Positions 54,882-64,000 of a DNA stretch of 64,000 nt are shown here, one piece after another. Positions within the stretch are counted from its first letter, which is position 1; each line of letters starts with the position of its first letter. The DNA comes from Pempheris klunzingeri. Taxonomy: Eukaryota; Chordata; Actinopteri; Acropomatiformes; Pempheridae. The notes under the pieces are model-generated. The model did no database searches, had not been told where the DNA came from, and saw only the letters and a list, made by a program, of their open reading frames with translations. The stretch spans positions 14,274,501 to 14,338,500 of the forward strand of contig NC_092016.1 of assembly GCF_042242105.1 (NCBI RefSeq), given 5' to 3'. The position numbers and the translations under genes are program-made.

Positions 54882-57666
54882 ATGCTTCCAATGCAGTCTG
54901 CTGCACCACAGCAGCTATCTACTATCCTAGGTATCCCACTGCTGTGGGCCCTCATGGTACTCTGCTTAACTCTCTGAATCAGTTGATTCTTTAGTAGCAC
55001 TTTATTTTAATTTCCCAATAATTTCAAGTCTTTCAGAAAAGACAAACAAACTATTTCTTGCACCTTCAGTCAATTAATTCCAAATATTATTAGTATAACC
55101 AAGTTATTAGGAAATTACAGACCCATAAGATAAAGTCATGTCCCTTGTCAAGAAATGAAAAATGTCAAGTTCTAACTTCAAATTGCTAGTTTTGTTCAAA
55201 CAGTTCAACATATTCCATTTAAAATAGTATAAAAGAAGTAAATCCTCACATTTTAAAAGCTACAAGTGGTGAATGTTTTGCTTCATAAATGACTTAAATT
55301 ATTAAGTAATTGACTGCTGATGATCAACTTCTTGCCCATTTAAATGAGTCAGGAGACGCATTGTTTCAGCACCACAGAGTGACAGTGGCAGACCCAGACA
55401 GCCATCCAGATCAAAGGAACATTCCACCATTTCTTCCCAGCCCTGATCTGCCTGCAGCAGCACATTCCTGCTGGATGTAGGCAATGGCAGACACACCTGA
55501 AGCATGTTATTACTGCATCGCCTGTCCTTGAGGGGGAAAACACGAGTTCACCGAGTTGCCCTGAGAGCAAGTGAGCTCACCCAGCTCTTACACCGTGTTC
55601 CAATGTGTCTTGGACGCAGAGCACGTCCAACACATAAACAAGAGTTTTGAGTCGTCTCCAGGCCAAGCTGCTAAGCAGGAAAAAGGCAGCCAGCATCGCA
55701 GGCAGGATCAGCAGAATTAATGTACACAGTGAGGAGTAAACAACACCAGAGGACGTCCTTGTGTCCCTGAGCCGCAGTGACAGCATGTCCTCCTGTCTGC
55801 ACTGTCACTTTGTGTCAGCTCTCATTACCTACAGCGCTACACGAACAGCAGTGGCTGAGTGACTGGCTAATGGCACCTGCTACCTACTGCTGTATGGATG
55901 ACGGTAGGGGGCTGGAATCACTATGACAACGCAGAAGTTGCACTCTCCCTAACCTCTGACTGGCTCTTATACATATTAGCCATTGATTATTGATTGATAA
56001 ATTCTTAAGAAACCAATTTCAGTCTTGTTTCTTGATGTGTTGAATATTTCTAATTTATAGATTACGGAGCAGAAATAAAAGGGGCTTCTTTTGAATAGCC
56101 ACCAAACAAAATTATTGCAGCATAGGAACAAGCTAAACCAAACTTTCATCGTCTCACACAGCCAGTCTCCCTGCGGCAATCCTGCTCTGCCTCACCGCCT
56201 TCACAAAGGTCCTGTCGGCTCATTCACCAACAGCCATAAGTTATTTGGATAGCACTACAGCGCTATAGGGAAAAACAAATGAAAGGGTGGAGCAGGCCTG
56301 AACGCTCAACCCCTCTCCCTTGACACAAGACCCCCGTTGGTCCCATCATGCATCAAACAAAGCTGCACGCCCTTAACTTCCCACAGAGGCCCGAGGACCG
56401 CCGCTCCGGCATTGTGATGGCGGTTTAAGGGTAGACACAAGGCGGCTAGCAAGAGATCAATACATCTTGGCAGCTCAACTCCTCATGTCAAGAACATCCA
56501 TGTATACTACTCTACTACTGAGAACACACTCTGTGACCTCGAAGACAACAAAAAGAGGACTGTGACAGTGCTGTACGGTTTTCTTCAAGATTTTGACTGT
56601 TGCATCTTGAAGCAGAAAGCTAGAAACTGCAAGGAAAAAGATCCACTGAAGATTGCTTCACTACAAAATATAAAACTGATTCAAAACAACACTTACGATG
56701 GATAGAAGGTCTTTCAAACTGTTGTGGAAATAAATATGGTAATAAACATGTGTGTCGCCCACACCCACTTCATAAGAAAGGAGGCAACCTGGATGTTCCT
56801 ATTGGGAAGAGAAAAAAATGTTGTTTGTATTTACTAGAAGACTTAATTGAAATAACGGAGCAAATAAACTATTGTTCACTTGTCCCAGGGGACACCGCTT
56901 TAAAATAACGGGTGGATTTCACGGTGCGGCAGGGACAACAGGGGAGGAGAAACATGATGTTTACAGACAATTCACACCTCACAGACATACAAATGCATCT
57001 CAAAAGCAGCGAGTCTCTCTTCACTGAAGCGGGTGAAGACTTTAGAGGAGTGTTGAGGTGTGCCTGTTACTCCTCATTCTGAGGACTGATCTGCTGTGGC
57101 TGTTAAGCGAGCAGCCTCAGGCAGAAGCATAGCCCAAATTGGGCCTTTGTTCCAGACTGCACAGTGTCTCAGCAGAGGCATGAACAAAACACAAACACAC
57201 AAAGCCTGTGAAGAGGCAAGAGTGTATGTGTGTGGGCCTACCCCAGGCTCCTCCTCAGCCTGAACAGTCACTCACACACACATACACGCATACACATAAC
57301 CAACTCCACCACAAGCGCCTCTGAGCCGCGTCTCACCCACCCACACACATACACAACACACAACCTGACCCGCCTCCCCTCTCACTCACTCCTTCCTTAT
57401 TCCTCTCCGTCTCCTGCTCTCTCCTTCCCACCCTCATTCATAAAATGGCCGCTTCACAACTCCAGCTGCTGGCACAGAATTTAAGGATGAGGGGTCAGGG
57501 GCAGCAACGGGCCAGGAGGGACTTGTTTGTTCTATTTTTCTCCTCCCTTCCATCTCTTCATGTGCCCTTGTCTGTCTGTCTAACCGTTTCCATCCCGCAC
57601 CAACGCTCAGATTTGTCTGCCTAATTCTCCTCCTCACATATGCCAGCCTTTCTTGTCCCTGTCCCC

Positions 57667-57708
57667 TTCCTCCTCCTCCTCCTCCTCCTCCTCCTCCTCC
57701 TCCTCCTG
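57667..57708. repeat. (CCT)n trinucleotide repeat
   Basis: About thirteen CCT units. Read on the minus strand it gives a poly-Gly frame that should not be taken as a gene. Confidence 0.95.
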
Positions 57709-60470
57709 CTCCCCCCTTCCCACCCCTCCAAAACAAACCTGATACCCTCATGGCCTGGGAGGGAAACTGAAGCTATGCGTCTGGCAGGGGAAGGCAGGCG
57801 CAGAGCAGAGCGGGGGCAGGAGCAAGCGCTGGTGGCTCCTCCTCAGAGGCCAGCGAGAGGGGAACGGGGACATTCTCAAGTTCCATCCCTGGAACACATC
57901 CTCCATGTTTCTGCAGTTTTACCACATCACACGCACACACATGCAGACCATCGAGGCATGCGTTCAAAGCAACATGAGATTCACTGCTCTAACGTTCCCC
58001 ACTCTTTGTAGTCCAGAAATACTGTAGGAGGAGATTTTTGTCTTTTTATACCCAAACATTTTGCAAGGTGGTATTTGTGCAGGACTGACAATCTATGTCA
58101 AAGAAGCGACCAAATGAGGCAGAGTGAATAGATTGTCTCCTTGATCAGCTCAATCCTGTCTGCCACAGAGTTTTATAAACTGATCAATCAGACAGTGACT
58201 GCACAGCAGGCTTTGGTTCAGGAGAGAAAACAAAGACTACAGTGCCAGAACCATTCAGACAACACCACAGGGTGCAATAATAAGTGTCACTGTGTGTGTA
58301 TTTGCGTGTGTGGAGGAGGTGTGTGTATCTAGTCTGAGGTGAGTGAGTGCATGAGCGCTAATGCATCTGTTCCCCCCACTACGCCACTCTGCAGCGTCTT
58401 CTGCTGTAAGCACACAAATTAAAACTCACTCAAGCAAGAGCTCCCTCCTCCCCCCCTCCCCCCAATCCATCCCACTCCTCCTTTCCCTCTCCTCCCGTCT
58501 CCTCTCCTGTTGCGGCAGCCTCACGCAGACAAGAGGACAAGGAATGAAGCATCGAGGAGCTGCAGTGAAGCCAAACAGACGCACCTCTTGCTGGAATGAG
58601 TTTTAATTTGGGAGGGTGGGGCTGGGCCTGGGCTTCTGTAGTAGGACATGCACATGTGCCACACAAAAGGGGCATGTGTTTAGTCAGTGGCATGCACACA
58701 CACATATGGCAGACACAGAGACAAGGGTCAGTCTTGGAATAAGCGAGAAAGAGTCAACCACGCAGTTTACTCTTTGCTACATACCACCAGTGACATGGTG
58801 ACATGAATGAGGATGCCATACTTAACTATATATATATCTGTAAAAGTAAAGGTATGATCTGGTTATATAATCTCTGCACTAGTAATGAAACTGTTACAGT
58901 GCTTCACATCTCATAAAAGCAGCACATTTAGTTGTTCAGCTATAACCAGGATATTGCATTTCCCCTCCTCAGCCCACAGGCTTCAGCCCACTCAGGCCAC
59001 CGTCATCCCACCCACCACCCACCCTCTGCCTGCAAGTGTTTCAATCCTGGCCCCACTCCACTCAAACTTTCCACAGATGGGCACAGAGCTGTGTGGACGT
59101 GCGTTGAGCATTCAGTGTACGTGCGTCAGTCACACCACAGCCCATGGATCTCAAGATCAGAGGTGGAGTTGAGGGACATGGGGGTGGGGTACGTGCAGGG
59201 GGATGGCAACATCATACGCCATATCTGAGCTGGCAGCGCAAAAGAGGGACAGCAGCAAACGAATGAACCAACATCCAGGCTGTGCCGCATAGTGTGGTTA
59301 CGGCTGCCTGGCTATTTATATGTGTCCCTCCTTCAGAGAAGCAAGCCGCTCCTATTGGATCCAGATGTGAGAGGAAGGACAGACAGCAGCCCGACTGAAA
59401 GGTGGCAGCATGGACCCTGCCGTTGCAGAGCTACTGAGCTATCATTAAAGAGCTACTCTATGACAAGGACAAAGATGGAAAAAGGTTCACCTTTGAGGTG
59501 GAAAAATAGGTCATACATTTGCAGCATGGCTGATTGTCGTGGTGGAGAGTAATAAGTGAATCAATGAAGTCAATTATCATTTTGTTCTTTTGGATGTAAA
59601 AAAAAAAAAAAAGAAAAAAGAAGAAGCGCAACCACACGCAAAAAAATGTGCATTCACACACAATGGAACACAAATCTAAAAATACACACAATGTGGTGAC
59701 TAAATCTGTTTCCTGAACTATCTTTGGGCATGAATATTTCATTGACCCAGGTCGAGCTGTGTGGGTGAGTCATGAGATGAAGTGGTTAAGGTAGAAAGCA
59801 TTCTTCTGACAAGCTAAGGTCATAGGCCCATCAGAGGCTTCAAAGATTAAATCACGCAGCTCTCAGCCAGCCAACTAACATAACTTAACACTGCTCTCCT
59901 CCTCCCCCCGCTTGACCATGGCACTTGAATGACAATGAGTGCTTGTGAGACAAGGCTAAATGTGTTGTGACCCCTGATGATGGATTGCCAGTAGCCAGCC
60001 CCCAGTGGGCTACAAGCCCACAGATCCACTAGGGGATCCAGTGACACATCATCAATCCCTGGGCTGAGCTCCCGCAGATGTAGAGGTGAGGTAGACACTA
60101 AGTGAGGAAAGATAGGGAAGAAGGCCTTCAATATTTTACTCCAGACTAAGTTTGAATGATGGAGGAATATATCCGTCTGTCCATCGGTTCAAAGCACCTC
60201 TCCTTCCCTCACTATGGCTGCTTGTTGTCCTTTTGTCTAAGTCAGGCTCTTACTGCTACTGGACATGATGCGGCAAACAATGGAGAGTGTGGACAGCTGC
60301 TAATCTAGTCACATCTGGCTCCATCATCCCACACTTATGCCTCTTCCACAGTGAATGGATATGGATAGAGAAGAGTATTCTCAGAAATGACAGACTGATC
60401 CCCTGATCTGCTGTTGCATCAGATATGTCTGGCATGAGATTGTTGATGCAAGCTCAGACACATGCATGCG

Positions 60471-60500
60471 CACACACACACACACACACACACACGCACA
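60471..60500. repeat. (CA)n microsatellite
   Basis: CA run with one CG interruption. Confidence 0.95.
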
Positions 60501-63097
60501 AGTGCTGTTTGCGGTTGTGGGACGTGAGGTCTGAACAGGAGCCATTGTGGACTGCGCTACCAGGCAGCCACAGTGACTGGGGCCCATTCGCCCCTCTGAT
60601 ATGGCTCGAGTCTGAACACAGACGTCAGCCCACAGGCAGCCCGTGTGACGTCAGCACATGTGTGCTTTGACCAGATGCCTGAATGAGTCGGTTTCACACA
60701 GAGGGAGGAGGAACGGATGGGAAGGAAGCAGAGCATGATCCGGATGTCACAGGCGTTTGTGGGCCCCCAAAACAGAAATTGGGATTAGCTTTGATTAGAG
60801 CAATCAAAATAAAACACCAGTATTTCACAACGTGCATCACGGTCAGTGTAATGGTATAATTATGTGTCTGCTCTCAAATAACTCGGAGGCATTCCTGGTG
60901 CCCACAGTAGGGCCAGTGTTCAAATAAAATAGCACTGTCTGGTTGACCAGCAGCTGCTGGCTTGCATTTAAAGAGAAGTGATACAGATGGCAAAGGAGAC
61001 AGTAATAAAGTAGATCATTTCTCCAGTCAGGGGTACATCAGAGTCATCTTGGATTGGATAAACAGGTTTCTTGGAATAAAATCAGACCTTTGTGTAAGTC
61101 AATATTCTCCCCTTTTCCATGTGCTTCTTGTGTAATCCAATGTTGTGTTCTGTTTTCTCTGTCTAGTGCAGGGCAACAAAGACAGCCATGGCCAGTGTTG
61201 TATTACATTAGCTAATAAATGACATCCTGATCCGGAGCTGACAGAATTGTCCGTTTGGCTGGAGTAAAAGTGCTAAGAGGAATGCCTCAAAAAGGTAAAA
61301 AAAGTAGGTCTGCCGATTAAATTAAATCTAAGAAAACACACGCAAACAAATACCAACTCCAGAGCACATTCCATTGATCCCTGTGTCGCCCCTGCACCCT
61401 CTTGGTACCCGTTCTGCTTGCTCCACCCGCCCAGGCCACCCGCCATGAGGGAAGCGGGAGATTGGTCCAGCATTCCACAAGCCTACGTGCTACACGACAC
61501 AACCCCTCAACAGCACACACACAGAGGGGCAGGGCGAGGGGGCCCCTATCCTCACAGCACACCCCGTCACACTCAATCACAACAACACACACAGAGACTT
61601 GGAAACACTTTGACAGAGAGCAGAACATGAAAAAGTAAATGCTTTCTGATTTCTTTGGAGAGGCTTCACACGTCACAGAGAGAGATTTCAGAACCCCGTT
61701 TGGACAAATGCACATGGAGCTCCACCTGCCCCTCCCAGGCCACAATACTATCAAAATAGTTTTGAACTTGAGGCTGTTGACCAATGAGGAGTAAAGAGGG
61801 CCTAATGGGCTTAAGTCAGAGCCCAGACTGCCCACTGCTCTCCTAAGCCTGTTTGACCAGCTGTCTGTCTGCCTAAAGACAGACTAGAGAGCACCTCACA
61901 CAGACACACCCACCCACTTGAGGGAGGGAGCTCCAAATGCACTCCAACCTCTAGTCACCCCTCCCATCTGCTGCATCAACCGCCAAAATCAAATCACAAC
62001 AGCAGCAAAGAACCTGCGCTTGCTCATTAAAACCTCAGGCGATCAAAACACACACATGTGGTGTAAGCTTACCTAAGCCAGAGAGGTTCCTGAGCCATTA
62101 ATTAGACATTTGTTATTGTTGTATTTTGATATGGATTTGTGGATACTTATGGATAGAGTTCTTCTGATGTAATTTCAGCTTAAAAGGTTTTTGCAACATT
62201 TTAAGTTAATGTTTTTGTCCGTCATGATTTAACATCTTGGGGCCATTGAAATAAGTATTTTCATTCTGTTGGCTGCAATGTCTTGTAGATCCCTAATAAA
62301 AACCAGAAGGTAGATATGCTTTAGACGCTGCACTTGCATCCACTAAACTCAAACACAGAATCTTACATAGAGTATGTTACTAATCTGCAGCACTGAGGTG
62401 TGACAGACAGGAGCTATCAGCACAGACTAGGTGTGAGTGTTTGTGTGTATGCGGGTTTTCTGCCTCACTACTGCATTTCCACACTTTTGTCATTTGAGGT
62501 TGGCAAAGAGCAGGTTCACTCAGTGGGATAAGAGTTTGTTAGACCTCCCTCATCAGTGTATTATCTGCCCCCCGCTCTCCCTCCTCCCCTGGCCTACATT
62601 TCCTCTGGTGTTAACCAGATAGTGCTGCGAGATGAATGACTGCATTAATTGTCTTTGATAGCTCAGGGATCTGCCTCGTTCACAGGAGGGAACAGTGTGT
62701 GCTGGGCAGGGTCATTTTGTACAACTGCGTAAGTTGTCTGTGCCTGTGTGTAAATGTGCTTGCATACACATTTACTGAAACAACAAAAAACTGCTAAGTT
62801 TGGACCACGCTTGATGGGCGATTTGTCCCTGTGCTCACGCTGTCTCCTGCTCTAAATGAAGCTTATAATGGAACATGGCAGCAGGCTCTTAACCCCACTT
62901 TGTCAGATATACACATGGCTGCGTCTGGTCCCGTGCTCTCCCCTCTCTTCAGAGGTGAGCCCCCTGTTAGGCAACCACAACTCTACCATGGGCTCTCAGA
63001 TTCCTGCAGCTGTCAGGGAAGACCCATAGGACTCTGGTCTGTTTCCTCAGCACACTGAAGAGACACTCCACTCTGTATTTCTCATTCTTTTGCTGTG

Positions 63098-63104
<7 letters not shown>

Positions 63105-63138
<34 letters not shown>
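63105..63138. repeat. (CA)n microsatellite
   Basis: Pure CA run near the right end of the window. Confidence 0.95.
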
Positions 63139-63139
<1 letters not shown>

Positions 63140-64000
63140 TTTCCTCTCTGTCTTCTTCTCTCTATGGGGGGTAGGGCTGGGAAGTGGTCACAGTGTGTCA
63201 AAGCAGCCACAGGTGTCCAACCATGATACATGGCCTCACCCACACATCTGGGAGATCGTACGATTCTCTGTCGCCCAAAACATCAGCATGCAGACTGTGT
63301 AGGAGAGCCTGCAAGTGTTGTTGTGCAGCAGTGCTGTATCATTATGGCACCTTTCTCCAGAGGGTACCTCTAATCCAATTACAGATTTAAACAAGGGAAA
63401 TGGTTCCAAGGCATCCATCCCACTTATCCTCGGATCACAAGGAGAATAGAAAAGCTTCTTGTCAACCCTGCAGGGACTTCAAAGGGTTCCGCAGTCTAAA
63501 CATTTGTAGAAATTTGTGGAATTCAACATATTTAATTGCAGCTGACCTGTAAGTATACCTAAATTCTTGCCCATTAATCAAATCCTGTGATGAAACAGAC
63601 ACAACACTCCAAACCTGGAGTGTGGGCCATGCGAGAGACAGAGAAATCTGTCTATTAATTCTTATTTACACTGGAAGAAATAGCGGAAAGGCAGGCGACC
63701 TGGCACTGACTGCAAAAGACAGTAAGTAGACTAGTAGTAGACGCAGTAGTGGCATGATATCCAAAGAACATGATCGTATATCTCTGGGGTTAGGGAAGAA
63801 TGCAGGTGACCAAGCCAAGAGCAACAACAGCCGTACAGCTGGACTATTCCCACTGCACGACTTCATATAGAAACCATCAGCAGCCCATAGAGCTGGAAGC
63901 CAAGGCCACACACACTACACCTGATGTGCTGAAATGGAATCAGTCCAAACTTGGGGCAATGTGATGTCAGCAGCCAATAAGAGAAAAAACAACATTTCAT

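Larger units (their letters stand above)
41775..64000 (-). other. igf1r intron 2 (incomplete, at least 22 kb)
   Basis: No coding sequence was found. Exon 2 of IGF1R (about 545 bp, L1 domain) would appear as a minus-strand frame of about 180 residues; none of the frames here matches. The stretch holds a TTAA-flanked MITE, a LINE-like 3' tail, an A tract and many dinucleotide microsatellites. Open frames up to 172 residues occur, but all are low-complexity or unlike known proteins. No tRNA, rRNA or microRNA hairpin was recognised by eye. Confidence 0.8.

Noticed and set aside
55365..55392. Partial REST/NRSF site (TTTCAGCACCACAGAG)
   Set aside because: Only the left half fits; the right half does not match the consensus spacing.
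57434..57751. Minus-strand frame with poly-Gly
   Set aside because: Translation of the CCT repeat at 57667-57708.
61317..61835. 172-residue minus-strand open frame in igf1r intron 2
   Set aside because: Composition is arbitrary and unlike the IGF1R L1 domain or any family I know; long frames occur by chance in a 22-kb intron.
41775..64000. IGF1R exon 2 (L1 domain) search
   Set aside because: No minus-strand frame of the required length or with L1 motifs; exon 2 must lie beyond the window.

Overview
This window looks like nuclear DNA from a ray-finned (teleost) fish. Genes are split into short exons with GT-AG introns, dinucleotide microsatellites are abundant, and the coding sequences are clearly vertebrate. 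The four genes recognised, ttc23 - synm - pgpep1l - igf1r, have the same order and relative orientations as the human 15q26.3 block TTC23-SYNM-PGPEP1L-IGF1R, read backwards. The species and the igf1r paralogue (igf1ra or igf1rb) cannot be settled from the sequence alone.

Layout. 1-3424: upstream or intronic sequence of ttc23 with no secure exon. 3425-6867 (+): the last six coding exons of ttc23, a TPR protein. 9099-15336 (-): complete synm (synemin, a large intermediate-filament protein) in four coding exons, tail-to-tail with ttc23. 15337-16451: divergent intergenic region shared by synm and pgpep1l. 16452-17846 (+): complete pgpep1l (pyroglutamyl-peptidase I-like, 211 aa) in five exons with the catalytic triad present. 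17847-23314: convergent 3' region, mostly a probable long igf1r 3' UTR. 23315-41774 (-): igf1r coding exons 21 to 3, from the cysteine-rich domain to the C-terminal tail; all joins keep frame. 41775-64000: igf1r intron 2, at least 22 kb. The L1-domain exon 2 and signal-peptide exon 1 lie beyond the right edge.

The genes are neighbours by conserved synteny and do not form a pathway. IGF1R is a receptor tyrosine kinase for insulin-like growth factors. Synemin links desmin or vimentin filaments to membrane and Z-line complexes. PGPEP1L should remove N-terminal pyroglutamate. TTC23 is a ciliary (Ellis-van Creveld zone) protein.

Points for a second look: two non-canonical GC donors (ttc23, igf1r intron 14); microsatellites placed directly at splice sites (ttc23, igf1r exon 17, pgpep1l exon 4); a long Pro/Ser-rich insertion in the IGF1R C-tail; a short, beta-like synemin tail; a 180-bp piggyBac-type MITE; an internally duplicated intronic repeat; and candidate let-7, miR-1/206 and miR-145 sites in the igf1r 3' region. 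I found no evidence of a wholly new system; this is an ordinary vertebrate gene block.
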